Source: UBA7672 sp041398245 (GTDB lineage: Bacteria > Pseudomonadota > Alphaproteobacteria > Caulobacterales > Hyphomonadaceae). From it: a stretch of DNA of 64,000 nucleotides. The notes beneath the pieces were generated by a model, which was not told the DNA's origin, searched no databases, and saw only the letters and a list, made by a program, of their open reading frames with translations. Made by a program: the position numbers and the translations under genes. Location: positions 62,001 through 126,000 of the forward strand of contig JAWKVC010000001.1 of the NCBI GenBank assembly GCA_041398245.1, given 5' to 3'. Shown here one piece after another: positions 35,057 to 44,855 of the stretch; position 1 is the first letter of the stretch; every line of letters starts with the position of its first letter.

Positions 35057-36622
35057 ATGAAAACCAGTATCCTTCCGAGCCTGGCGCTCGCACTCGCGCT
35101 CGGCGGCTGTCTGTCGACGGAGCCCGCGAGAGACGAAGCCGTCGAAATCCAGACGGCAGCCGGACAGGATGTCTACGACCGCTACTGTGCAGTGTGTCAC
35201 AACGGCGGCGATGAGACCGCGCCCGTCCGCGACGAGTTGCACACGCTAGGCGCTGCGCGGATTTCAGTCGCACTGTCGCCGACAGGTCTGATGAAGCTGC
35301 AGGCGGGCATGTTGACGGAGCAGCAGCGTAGCGACGTAATCGCCTACCTTTCCTCCGCCTCCACAGCGAGGCCCGCCTTCGCCGATGCCGATCCGGGCAC
35401 GGACCCAACCGGCCGCAATCGCAGCGCCTATATCGACGGCATTCCGTATCCAGCACGTCGCATCCGTGCTGAACGGGACAGCGTCGATGGACCGCGCCCG
35501 CCGGCGTGGGCCGCGCCCAAGCTTGGGGAAGGCCCCTACAAATTTGAAAGCTGGGAACAGCGGGATCTTCGCGTGTCAGTCGTGGCCCGCGGATTGACGT
35601 CGCCACGCGCAATTGAGTTTCTGCCCTCCGGCGACATTCTGATTGCCGAGCGCGCCGGCGACCTTCGCATCATCCGGAATGGTGAACTCGATCCTCAGCC
35701 CATCGCGGGGGTCCCCAAAGTTGCAGTCCTCGGAACCGCCACGGGCTTTATGGATGTGAAGCTGCATCCGGACTTCGGAGCGAACGGCCTGATCTATCTT
35801 GCCTATCACAAGCCGGCTCGGGGTGAGTACGGCAACAATGCCATCTTTCGAGGGCGCTGGAATGGTAGCGCCATCGTGGATGGGCGTGATATTTTCGTCG
35901 GCGATGATGTCGATGCGCTTTACATGAAGATGGCGTTCGGCCCCGATGGAAAACTCTACTTCACGATTGGGTGCCCCGGTGTCGGAACGGACGAATCTAT
36001 CGGCCGGGCGCAAAAGCCAGATGACTTCGCTGGCAAGACCTTACGCTTGAATGACGATGGATCCCTGCCAGCGGACAATCCATTCGTCGGCAAGGCAGGC
36101 TACAATCCTGAGATATTCACACTTGGACACCGCGTTAATCTTGGACTCGCGCTGAATCCCTGGACCAATGAATTCTGGGTGTCCGAGCATGGACCTCAGG
36201 GTGGTGATGAAGTGAACATCCTTCGCGCCGGCCAGAACTATGGGTGGCCGGTTGTGAGCGATGGGCGCTACTACGCTGGCGAGAAGGTGACTGACCGTCC
36301 CTACCGCGAGGGAATGACCCGTCCGCACATCTCCTACGTACCTTCAATCGCGCCGGGAGGAATAGTGTTCTACACCGGCGACAAGTTCCCAGCATGGCAG
36401 AAGAACCTGTTTGTAGGTTCAATGCGTATGAGCAATTCACCTCGCACGGGCCACCTCGAGCGGATTGTGTTTAACGACAACTGGGAGGTTATCCGCAGCG
36501 AGATGCTTCTGTTCGATCTACACCAGCGAATTCGGGACGTCGAACAGAGTCCGGATGGACTTCTCTATGTGATCACGGATGAAGGCGCCGACAGCGTGTT
36601 GATGCGACTGGAGCCGGGCTGA
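35057..36622 (+). CDS. Lipoprotein with cytochrome c and PQQ-dependent sugar dehydrogenase-like domains
   Basis: A 521-aa protein. The lipobox ALGGC (Cys at residue 18) predicts a membrane anchor in the periplasm. Residues ~30-105 form a small cytochrome c domain with heme motif CAVCH and distal Met region LSPTGLMKLQAGML. Residues ~160-520 are a six-bladed beta-propeller of the soluble glucose/sorbosone dehydrogenase family (VARGLTSPRAIEFLPSGDILIAER; GHRVNLGLALNPWTNEFWVSEHGPQGGDE). It should oxidise a sugar or alcohol with PQQ and pass electrons to the fused heme. Codon use after ~35700 is less GC-biased than the neighbours. Substrate unknown. Confidence 0.9.
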   Translation: MKTSILPSLALALALGGCLSTEPARDEAVEIQTAAGQDVYDRYCAVCHNGGDETAPVRDELHTLGAARISVALSPTGLMKLQAGMLTEQQRSDVIAYLSSASTARPAFADADPGTDPTGRNRSAYIDGIPYPARRIRAERDSVDGPRPPAWAAPKLGEGPYKFESWEQRDLRVSVVARGLTSPRAIEFLPSGDILIAERAGDLRIIRNGELDPQPIAGVPKVAVLGTATGFMDVKLHPDFGANGLIYLAYHKPARGEYGNNAIFRGRWNGSAIVDGRDIFVGDDVDALYMKMAFGPDGKLYFTIGCPGVGTDESIGRAQKPDDFAGKTLRLNDDGSLPADNPFVGKAGYNPEIFTLGHRVNLGLALNPWTNEFWVSEHGPQGGDEVNILRAGQNYGWPVVSDGRYYAGEKVTDRPYREGMTRPHISYVPSIAPGGIVFYTGDKFPAWQKNLFVGSMRMSNSPRTGHLERIVFNDNWEVIRSEMLLFDLHQRIRDVEQSPDGLLYVITDEGADSVLMRLEPG

Positions 36623-36650
36623 ACCAGCGCCAGTCGCATCAATGGTCACG

Positions 36651-38741
36651 CTAGTTGAATGTCCAACGCGCGCTGAGCATTCCCATGATCTGGGAGTTGC
36701 GGCGCTCCGTCTCGATCGTATCGAGCGGATTCTGATCCCGACGGCCGCTATAGATTTGGCGCTGGATATTGAAGCTGTAGGGATCGAAATTGTTCAACTC
36801 CGCCCTGAGCGTGAACCCGGGATCAGGCTTCCACTCGACGAAGGAGCTGTAGAAGTCGCGTAGTCTCAGATTCTCGACCGTGTCGATCTGGTAGTAGCTC
36901 TCGCGCCATCCCTGAAACCAGCCGAAGCCGAACGTCAGGTTGTATTCAGGCATATCCTGGCGAAAACGAACGCCGATGTCTTCCGGACGCTGACCTGAAA
37001 TGCGCCGCTTCTGTCCGGTCAGCGGATCGGTGACTTCACTTTCCTGCCATTCAGTCTCCAGTTTCAGCTCTGCGCCGTTCAGGCCGAGGTTATTCAGCGG
37101 CAAGGTCAAGTTGAAGATCAGGATGTCGTTGACGCCGTCACCGATATTGCCGGGACCGACCAGCAGTTGCTGGGTGTCCGGGATGCCGTCATTATCGGTG
37201 TCGACCATCACGTCGCGCGGGAACAGGTCCACCACATCCGAAATGTCTTCGTGGCGGTAGGTGAGCACGGCGGCCGCGCCATCCCAGAAACGCTTCTCGT
37301 AGGCGGCCTCGTAGACCCAGGTCTTGCTGGGCTCGAGTTCCGAGTTGCCAGTGCTCTGCTGGCCCGAGTTTAGGTTCACCTCCGAGGCAAAGTCCTGGAA
37401 GTTCAGCTGGCCGAGTTCACGCTCGACACGCACCCTCAACTGGTCGTCTTCCGTCGGCGACCATGTCGCGACCATGCGGGGCTTCGGATAGGTGAAGGAA
37501 CGTTCCCGGTCGGTGTCGCCCGTTTGCGTGATGGTTGAACGCTCGACACGGACGCCACCTTCCAGTGTCCATTGCGGTGCAACCCTCCACGTTCCCTGGG
37601 CGAACACCTCACCACGGAGCTCCTCGACCTTCACATCCGAGGCCGGAAGCGCGATCGGCGTGCCGTTCACCGTCAGTGCGACCTCTTGCTTCCGGTAGTT
37701 GTAAGCGACTTCGCCGCCGCCTTCGAACGATAGCTCCGGAGAGTATGTGTAGCGGAGCACGCTGCGCCCGATGCGTTCGCCTGCCTCGGCGTCGATCTCG
37801 AATAGCTGGGAGCCGCCCGGCGTGACTCCCGTCGCATCGAGCCCACCGAATGCGAGCTTGAAGAGCCCCAGTGTTTCCCACTCCAGTTCCGGCGTGAGGT
37901 CCGTCGTGAAGTTCACGCCAATCTCGCCGCGATCGTTGGCTGAACGACTTACAAAGGCCTCGCTGGTCGACGGTGTCGTGAAGTAGGATTCGTTTTTGAA
38001 CTCGTCTGTGCTGATCAGGCCGTTGAGGCTGAGCGTGCCGCCGAATTGCGGGCCCTTGTAGCTACCCCGCAGGGAGTGAACGGCGCCATCGCCCTCTGTC
38101 CGCGCATCCTCGAACAGCAGGAGATTTCCCTGCGGATCCTGTGTCGTGCGCCAACCCGTACCGACAGAGTCATCCATCGAAATGCCGCGCCCCGCGGACA
38201 GGTCGAACTGGTGATCGCCCGCGCGCCGCGTGGCCTGATAGTTCCAGCCCGGAATCGTCTTGCCGGTGTCGGAGAAAATGAAGCTTCTTACGGAGAACAC
38301 CTGCTGAAACGTGTCCGCCTTCTTGCGGATAACGTTCGCCACGACTGTCTGCCCCTGCATGTCGATGCCGGGGGCGCCGCCACGGATGAGATCGATGCGC
38401 TCGACCTGATCGATGGGAATTCGGGCAAGCGTGTCGCCTAGGCCATCGGTCTTGCTGGTCGGGCGCTGTCCATCGATCAGGACGTTGCCGGCGGCTCCGG
38501 CAAAGCCGCGAATGTTGCTGCCGCCATCAAAGCTGAAGCCGGGCAGCCGACTGATCATGTCGAGCGCCGTGTTCGGCCGCGAGGATGCAAAGTCCGCAGG
38601 CGTGAAGCTGATGACGCCTTGCTGGGTGGCGGCCGCATTCCCTGCGACAGGAACCGCGTCGGCTGCCTCCTGTGCAAGGGCTGGCGCGGCCGCTGATGCC
38701 ATAAGCATTGCGGCCAAACTAAATGTATAATAGTTTTGCAT
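36651..38741 (-). CDS. TonB-dependent outer-membrane receptor
   Basis: A 696-aa protein from ATG 38741 with a signal peptide (MQNYYTFSLAAMLMASAAAPALAQ). The plug domain spans ~45-165 with DMISRLPGFSFDGGSNIRGFAGAAGNVLIDGQRP and ERIDLIRGGAPGIDMQG; the rest is beta-barrel with alternating aromatic strands, ending RWTFN. It imports a large substrate, such as a siderophore or carbohydrate, using TonB energy. The substrate is unknown; the neighbouring exported dehydrogenase hints at carbohydrate but does not prove it. An AT-rich inverted repeat lies about 50 bases upstream. Confidence 0.92.
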   Translation of the reverse strand: MQNYYTFSLAAMLMASAAAPALAQEAADAVPVAGNAAATQQGVISFTPADFASSRPNTALDMISRLPGFSFDGGSNIRGFAGAAGNVLIDGQRPTSKTDGLGDTLARIPIDQVERIDLIRGGAPGIDMQGQTVVANVIRKKADTFQQVFSVRSFIFSDTGKTIPGWNYQATRRAGDHQFDLSAGRGISMDDSVGTGWRTTQDPQGNLLLFEDARTEGDGAVHSLRGSYKGPQFGGTLSLNGLISTDEFKNESYFTTPSTSEAFVSRSANDRGEIGVNFTTDLTPELEWETLGLFKLAFGGLDATGVTPGGSQLFEIDAEAGERIGRSVLRYTYSPELSFEGGGEVAYNYRKQEVALTVNGTPIALPASDVKVEELRGEVFAQGTWRVAPQWTLEGGVRVERSTITQTGDTDRERSFTYPKPRMVATWSPTEDDQLRVRVERELGQLNFQDFASEVNLNSGQQSTGNSELEPSKTWVYEAAYEKRFWDGAAAVLTYRHEDISDVVDLFPRDVMVDTDNDGIPDTQQLLVGPGNIGDGVNDILIFNLTLPLNNLGLNGAELKLETEWQESEVTDPLTGQKRRISGQRPEDIGVRFRQDMPEYNLTFGFGWFQGWRESYYQIDTVENLRLRDFYSSFVEWKPDPGFTLRAELNNFDPYSFNIQRQIYSGRRDQNPLDTIETERRNSQIMGMLSARWTFN

Positions 38742-38787
38742 GGCGTTATCCGCGTTTTGGCGGATTCTCTGCCCGCCTGACCTTCGA

Positions 38788-38804
38788 TTATCGATAAACG
38801 ATAA
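38788..38804. promoter_or_regulatory. AT-rich inverted repeat upstream of the TonB-dependent receptor
   Basis: TTATCG-ATAAA-CGATAA, a perfect 6-bp inverted repeat in a local AT-rich island, ends 47 bases before the receptor ATG (38741). It is a plausible operator for a helix-turn-helix repressor. It does not match the Fur consensus well. Confidence 0.4.
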
Positions 38805-38872
38805 ATTATGGGTCGGCAATGTCTCAATCAGGGCAATTTCGGGGCACAGTGGACCCCTACTCGCCGGGCGAC

Positions 38873-39998
38873 CTAGTCGAGGTCCTCCACGACGGTTTCG
38901 GGCCCAAGCTTGTGGCTCAGCGACGCCTGCAGGAACTGGTCGATGTCGCCATCCAGCACGCCGCCCGTGTCAGACGTTTCCACGCCTGTACGGAGGTCTT
39001 TGACCATCTGGTATGGCTGCAGGACATAGGAACGGATCTGCCGCCCCCAGCCGATCTCCGTCTTTGAGTCGGCTTCGGCCTGGGCTACCGCTTCGCGCTT
39101 CTTCAGTTCCATCTCATAGAGCCGGGCGCGCAGCATGTCCCACGCCTTGGCGCGGTTCTTGTGCTGCGAGCGTTCCGCCTGCACCGCCACGACGATGCCG
39201 GTTGGCATGTGCGTGAGGCGCACGGCCGAGTCCGTCTTGTTGATGTGCTGACCGCCGGCGCCCGAGGCGCGGTAGGTGTCGGTACGGACGTCCTTCTCCT
39301 GGATATCAACCTCGATGGAGTCATCGATCACCGGATAGACCCACACCGAAGCAAAGCTGGTGTGGCGGCGCGCATTTGAATCATAAGGCGATATCCGGAC
39401 GAGCCGGTGCACGCCGCTTTCGCTCTTGAGCCAGCCGTAGGCGTATTCGCCCTTGATCAACATAGTGGCCGACTTGATGCCGGCTGTCTCGCCGGCGTGC
39501 TCGTCGATCTCCTCGATCTTGTAGCCCTTGGAGTTGGCGTAGCGGACATACATACGGCGGAGCATCGAGGCCCAGTCCTGGCTCTCCGTGCCGCCGGCAC
39601 CTGCGTTGATCTCGATGTAACAGTCGTTGGCGTCGACCTCGCCGGAGAGCAGCGCCTTCAGTTCGGCGTCCCTCGCCTTCTCGACGGCCGACCGGATGCC
39701 AGCCTCGACTTCCGCCAGCGCGCTCTTGTCGCCTTCGGCTTCCGCCATCTCCCACAGCTCGACAGCGTCCGCCGCTTCGCGCTCCAGCTCGCGGATGTCG
39801 CTCATGGCGGATTCGATGCGGTTGCGCTCCCGCATCAGGGGCTGCGCCTTCTGCGGATCATCCCAGAAGTCGGGGCGCTCGGAGAGCGCGTTCAGTTCGG
39901 CGAGACGTTTTTCCGCGACGCCCCAGTCAAAGACGCCTCCGCAGCAGGCCAACGGACTGCCGGATGGTTTCGACCATACTTTCAAGTTCGGGCGTCAT
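38873..39998 (-). CDS. prfB: Peptide chain release factor 2, programmed +1 frameshift
   Basis: RF2 terminates translation at UGA and UAA. Translation starts at ATG 39998 (MTPELESMVETIRQ) and meets in-frame TGA at 39929-39927 as codon 24. The sequence there is CGG AGG CGT CTT TGA C, i.e. an internal GGAGG element, the CUU slip codon and a UGA-C stop, the classical autoregulatory +1 site. The frame continues DWGVAEKRLAELNAL to the end, giving 374 residues. GAGGQHINKTDSAVRLTHMPTG holds the catalytic GGQ. The codon-recognition tripeptide reads SPY in RISPYDSNARRH, where SPF is usual for RF2. Confidence 0.96.
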
Positions 39999-40073
39999 GA
40001 GAGTCTCGGCGTGTTCGCGTGATTCAACGGTGGCTCCTAAGGCGCTTTCAGCTCGGATGAAAGAGCCGAAACG

Positions 40074-42812
40074 CTAGAACGTGCCGTCGTCAAAGGTCAG
40101 GTCGTCGTCATTAGCCGGCAGGCTGGTCAGCGGGGCGGTCGGATCAACTGGTGTATTGGGGTCGACAGGCAGGTTCGGCTGACCGTTTGCCCCGGAACCG
40201 CCCGTGCGCGTCGAGGAGGAGACCTCGTCGCCGGCGGCGATGCTGCTGAAGTCCACGCGGTAACCGTCCGCGCCGATCGGCGCTTCGCAGGCTTCCATCG
40301 GCACAGTTCCCGGACGGAACGCTTCGAGGATGACAAGACGCGTGCCTGCATCCGGCAGACATCCGGTGTCGGCATCGACCTCGGCGAGCTCGACGCCGTC
40401 CGGAACGCGGAAGCTGACGTCCGGCTTGTCCTTCAGGGCCGCGAGCATGAAATCCCGGAAGATCGGCGCAGCCACGCGCCCGCCAGACTCACCCGTGCCC
40501 ATGTCGCGGGGAAGGTCGAATCCGACCCACACGGCGGCCACGAGGTTGGGGCTGAAGCCAACGGTCCATGCGTCGAACTGGTCGTTGGTGGTCCCCGTCT
40601 TGGCGGCGACCGATTTGCCGACCGACCGAACCGTCGTCGCGGTGCCGCGCTGCACGACCCCCTCAAGGATCGACACGATCTGATAAGCGGTGACAGGGTC
40701 CATGACCTGCTTGCGCTCGTCGGCAAGATGCGGTGGCTGCAGACTCTTCGACCACTCGGCCGAGCACCCGGGGCATTCCCGCGCATCCGTCTTGTAAACG
40801 GTTTCGCCGTAGCGGTTCTGGATCCGGTCGAACATGACCGGACGAACCTGCTTGCCGCCATTCACGAGCTCGGCATAGGCGACAGCCATGCGCATCGGCG
40901 TTGTTTCGCCGGCTCCGAGCGCCATGGCTTCATAGGCCGGCAGCTTGTCGTAGAGGCCCATGCGCTCGCCGATCGCCGACACCTTGTCGAAACCGATCTC
41001 GCTGGCGAGACGCACGGTCATCGCGTTGCGCGATTTCTCGACGCCAACGCGCAGCGTGGTCAGGCCATAGAACTGTTCGGAATAGTTGGTTGGCTTGTAG
41101 CACTTGTCCTGGGTGGGATCGCACGACACGTAGGGCGTATCAGGCACACGATAGGACGGCGTCCACTTGTAGATGCCAGTTGCCGGATCAGGCGCTTCCA
41201 GAGCCGCTGCGTAGACAAACGGCTTGAAGGACGAACCGGGCTGCCGACGCGCCTGCATGACGCGATTGAGCTGGCTGCGCTGGAATGAATAGCCGCCGGC
41301 CATCGCAAGCACGCGTCCGGTGTGCGGGTCCATCGCCACGAGCGCGCCTTGCAGTTCCGGCACCTGGCGCAGCCGCCATGGAGCGTTCGCTGCGACCTTC
41401 TTCGGCACGCCGTACTCGGTGATCAACTGCGAGGTCACGTCCGGCGTCGGTTGACGCGAGACAAAGATGATATCGCCGGCCTTGATTCCGGATCCGCCCT
41501 CGCGCTTGTGCGAAGACGCCCACTTCACATCGTCAGCAGACAAAGAGCCGGTCTCGCCACCGGAAAGGCCCAGCCGCACCGCTTCGCGGCTGACCGAGCG
41601 GACCACTGCGATCTGCCAGTCGTTTCCCCCAACCGCGATCTTGGACCTGTTTTCCTTGGCGTTGGCGAAATCCTTCAGCGCAGTCGCAAAGTCATCGTCG
41701 ACTTTGATCGTCGCGATCGGGCCGCGCCATCCATGACGGTGGTCATAGCTCTCAAGGCCTGCTCGCAAGGCAGTCTGCGCAATCAGCTGGAGATTTGAAT
41801 CAAGCGTCGACCGGATCGATAGGCCGCCTTCATAGAAGGCTTTCATGGCTTCGCCTTCGAACTCCTCGCGCAGCGCCTTCTGCTGACCGGACGGTAGCGC
41901 CTTGAAGACGGCCTCGGTCGCGCCTTGCGGCAGCTTGCCCGCCTCGACGGCGAGCCGCGTCATCTCGATGACAAGAAGTTCGCGGCGGAGCTGTTCGACA
42001 TAATAGCCGGCAGCCTGGTTTTCCGCCGTGTCGAGGCGATCGACCACGACGAGCTTCTCGGCCATCGCCTTATCGGCGTCTTCCTTGGAGATGTAGCCAT
42101 TCGCCAGCATGCGGCCGATCACGTAATTGCGGCGCTCGACGGCGGCTTCCGGATTGAGATACGGGTTCACGCGACCCGGCGCTTGCGGCAGGCCGGCGAG
42201 CATCGCGCATTCCGCGATCGTGAGTTCGCTGAGCGACTTGCCGAAATAGTTGAGCGACGCGGCGCCGACACCATAGGAGCGACCGCCGAGATAAATCTCG
42301 TTCATGTAGAGTTCGAGGATCTCGTCCTTGCTCAGTCGGCCTTCGATCCGCATCGCAAGAACCGCCTCGCGGACCTTACGCTCGATGGAGCGCTCGTCGC
42401 CCACGAGCATGTTCTTCACGACCTGCTGCGTGATTGTCGAGCCGCCCGTCGCGCGCTTGCCAGTGAGCGGGTTGAGCACCGCTCCGCGGAACATGCCCCA
42501 TAGGTCGATGCCCGAGTGGTTGAAGAACTCCTTGTCCTCGGCGGAGATAAACGCCTGCACCAGCAGGTCAGGCAGATCTTCCGATGGCACGTACACGCGG
42601 TGTTGCGTCGCGAACTCGGCGACCAGCGCACCGTCGCCCGCATGCACGCGGCTCATGATGGGCGGTTCGTAGTTCGCAAGTTGATCTTCGGAAGGCAGGT
42701 CCTGCGTGACCATGAAGAACCAGATCAGGCCAGCGATGGCGACAACGCCAAACACGCCTGCGACGGACAGCAGGATAACTTTCCAGTTCCAACGGGGCAT
42801 CGTCAGCTGCAT
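40074..42812 (-). CDS. mrcA: Penicillin-binding protein 1A (bifunctional)
   Basis: A 912-aa class A PBP that polymerises glycan strands and cross-links peptides. One N-terminal membrane helix is near residues 10-32. The glycosyltransferase domain has AEDKEFFNHSGID (catalytic Glu), TGGSTITQQVVKNML and KDEILELYMNEIYLGGRSYGV. The transpeptidase domain has SSFK (S527-K530), SRN in EKSRNAM, and KTGT in AAKTGTTNDQFDAWTVG. A Pro/Thr/Ser-rich tail ends the protein. The next gene upstream on this strand is a cell-wall amidase. Confidence 0.95.
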   Translation of the reverse strand: MQLTMPRWNWKVILLSVAGVFGVVAIAGLIWFFMVTQDLPSEDQLANYEPPIMSRVHAGDGALVAEFATQHRVYVPSEDLPDLLVQAFISAEDKEFFNHSGIDLWGMFRGAVLNPLTGKRATGGSTITQQVVKNMLVGDERSIERKVREAVLAMRIEGRLSKDEILELYMNEIYLGGRSYGVGAASLNYFGKSLSELTIAECAMLAGLPQAPGRVNPYLNPEAAVERRNYVIGRMLANGYISKEDADKAMAEKLVVVDRLDTAENQAAGYYVEQLRRELLVIEMTRLAVEAGKLPQGATEAVFKALPSGQQKALREEFEGEAMKAFYEGGLSIRSTLDSNLQLIAQTALRAGLESYDHRHGWRGPIATIKVDDDFATALKDFANAKENRSKIAVGGNDWQIAVVRSVSREAVRLGLSGGETGSLSADDVKWASSHKREGGSGIKAGDIIFVSRQPTPDVTSQLITEYGVPKKVAANAPWRLRQVPELQGALVAMDPHTGRVLAMAGGYSFQRSQLNRVMQARRQPGSSFKPFVYAAALEAPDPATGIYKWTPSYRVPDTPYVSCDPTQDKCYKPTNYSEQFYGLTTLRVGVEKSRNAMTVRLASEIGFDKVSAIGERMGLYDKLPAYEAMALGAGETTPMRMAVAYAELVNGGKQVRPVMFDRIQNRYGETVYKTDARECPGCSAEWSKSLQPPHLADERKQVMDPVTAYQIVSILEGVVQRGTATTVRSVGKSVAAKTGTTNDQFDAWTVGFSPNLVAAVWVGFDLPRDMGTGESGGRVAAPIFRDFMLAALKDKPDVSFRVPDGVELAEVDADTGCLPDAGTRLVILEAFRPGTVPMEACEAPIGADGYRVDFSSIAAGDEVSSSTRTGGSGANGQPNLPVDPNTPVDPTAPLTSLPANDDDLTFDDGTF

Positions 42813-43016
42813 CTCTCACCAGGCTGGCGCCAGTACATTTTGGACCCTGCGGCAGAACTATTGTCCGCCTGCGCACAGCAATTCGGAATCACCGAGGTTT
42901 GCGGTGACTTTAAGGCGTGGAGTCGCCGCATAACAGGGCCTGAAAGCGTCAAAATCAGCCCATTTCCAGAAGAAATCCGCAGAGGACACATCCGTCAGCC
43001 GGAATGACCGCGCGGC

Positions 43017-44233
43017 CTATCGTCCCGCCAGCATCATGGTCTGGCTATCGAAGTACTGATCGATGGATTGGACGATGGCCTGCACCAGCTTCCGGCGCCG
43101 CGCTTCCGACTGCAGGGCCGTTACGTCCTCCTCATTGGTGACGAATCCCATCTCCAGCAAGGCGGCCGGCGTATCCGGGCTCAGCAGGACGAACAGGCTC
43201 TTGCGCCTGTGGGTATTTTCCAGCGTCGGCCACGCCGAAGCCGTCAATGCATCAGCCAGCAATTGCGCGAACCGCGCTGACTGGTTCTTGGTCTCACGCT
43301 GCACCAGATCGCGGAGAATCTGGTTCACCTCGTCCGGTCGGGACGAGTCGACCTCAACGTCCAGAATCCAGTCATGTTGGCGGCTGGTGCGATCGATGCG
43401 TTTTTCGCCGTCTGGCGACAGCGTGTAGACGGAGGTGGGCGCCGCGCGTCGTGGGATTGCCCCCGGCGTCCGCATGCAGGGCAATGAACAGGTCAGCGCC
43501 CAGATTCCGCGCCTTGGTGACCCGATCCTCCAGCTCGATGAAGATGTCGGTTGAGCGTGTCAGCACCACGTCAAAACGCTGTGATTTCAGGAGTTCCTCG
43601 CGGAGCTGAGCCGCAATCCCCAGCGTGATGTCCTTCTCCTTCACCCCTTTGGGCGACATGGCGCCGGGATCCTTTCCGCCATGACCGGGATCGATGACGA
43701 TCAGGGGCTTTCGTGAGACCCTGCTGCGCGACCGGCTGCGGTCCGCCCATATCCCCTGTCGCTGCGTCGGCAAAGGCCTGTGGCGTCGCGGGGTCCAGGT
43801 CGATGACGATGCGATGGGGCTCGTCCTTGCCCTTTCCGGCAAGGACATATTCCCGCGCAACAGTAGCGGGCTGCGCAAGGTCCAGCACAAGTCGTGAGGT
43901 CGATGCGGTGTTGTGGGCGTATCGATACCCCCCCACCAAGCCCATGCCCGGGCCAGAGCCCGACTCTGTTGTGAGACCGTTGATGGACCAGCGGACGCGC
44001 GGCAGATCGATCACGACCCGGTTCGCGCCGGTGGCCAGGAGAAACACATGATATTGAAGCGGGACATCCGTTTCGATGACGACACGGGTGGCGCCGCCCT
44101 CGCCGCCGAACCGCACAGACGTCACCCGTCCGCTCGGCGGGTCCGCGACCGCGCTTGAGGCTGTCAGCGCGAGCACGCCGACTAGCATTGCGATTTTCGC
44201 AATCAGACCACGCACGCTGGGTCGCCCCTTCAA
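43017..44233 (-). pseudogene. N-acetylmuramoyl-L-alanine amidase (AmiC/AMIN type) with two apparent frameshifts
   Basis: The gene starts at ATG 44233 with a signal peptide (MLVGVLALTASSAVA) and an AMIN domain (RVTSVRFGGEGGATRVVIETD, then DLAQPATVAREYVLAGKG). The zinc amidase domain follows in a second frame (RKPLIVIDPGHGGKDPGAM, DLFIALHADAGGNPTTRG) and ends in a third (SVYTLSPDGEK, LLEMGFVTNEEDVTALQSEARR). Removing one base from each three-base run at 43719-43721 and 43437-43439 gives one 404-aa frame (QQVSRKPLIV and RGATSVYTL at the joins). It would cleave septal peptidoglycan. All zinc and catalytic residues survive, so sequence error is as likely as true loss. Confidence 0.85.
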
Positions 44234-44381
44234 CGACAGTTATGGACCTTCTGATCCTTCCCGAGCCTTACCGGCACGTCGTTAACTGTTCGTTGGGAAC
44301 GCTGATCGCGCTCGACAATTCGCTTTGCTTGGAATGATGTAGGCAGGTCGCTGGCGGGGCGCACCAAACGAATGGTTCGCC

Positions 44382-44855
44382 ATGACGCTCGCCGCTCGCC
44401 TCCCAGCCCTCGCTCTCTTCCTTGCTCTGCCGGCCTGCGCAACCGGGCCGCTGACCCTCGATGACGACCTGATTGTCTCTGGCAAGCGCGTCGGCGAGGT
44501 CCAGATCGGCATGCCGCTGGCGACCCTGCTCGCCGTGAAGGGCGCCCCGCTGCGGACCGCGCCCATCCCCAATTCAGATGCGACCACTTACACTTTCCCC
44601 GAGGGCCTCACGGTCGGCGCGCACGACGAGGTCTACTGGATCATCGTCGAGGATGCCCGGTTCCATACCGAAACCGGGGTCCGCCCGGGAACCGAGCAGA
44701 TCTACGCCCGCGCCTCCCTCGGCAAGCCGCGCTGCGTCGAAACTCTTAATGATTCAACGAAATACGACTACGGTGGCCTGTATTTTGACGTCAGTAACGA
44801 CACCGGCAGGGTCACGCGGGTGGGCGTCGTCGGCCAGGACCAAAAATGTCAGTGA
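44382..44855 (+). CDS. Hypothetical lipoprotein, 157 aa
   Basis: ATG 44382 opens an N-terminal signal with lipobox LPAC (Cys at 19). The mature part resembles a small beta-rich domain: SGKRVGEVQIGMPLATLLAVKG is like the start of BLIP/SmpA-type repeats, which often bind other envelope proteins. Two Cys lie near the C-terminus (PRCVE and the terminal QKCQ). No exact family is assigned. It is divergent from the amidase gene and precedes the rne leader. Confidence 0.7.
   Translation: MTLAARLPALALFLALPACATGPLTLDDDLIVSGKRVGEVQIGMPLATLLAVKGAPLRTAPIPNSDATTYTFPEGLTVGAHDEVYWIIVEDARFHTETGVRPGTEQIYARASLGKPRCVETLNDSTKYDYGGLYFDVSNDTGRVTRVGVVGQDQKCQ

Noticed and set aside
38873..39998. prfB in-frame stop counted as one of the error-type frameshifts
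   Set aside because: The CUU-UGA-C context with an upstream GGAGG is the known programmed site, unlike the homopolymer insertions elsewhere.
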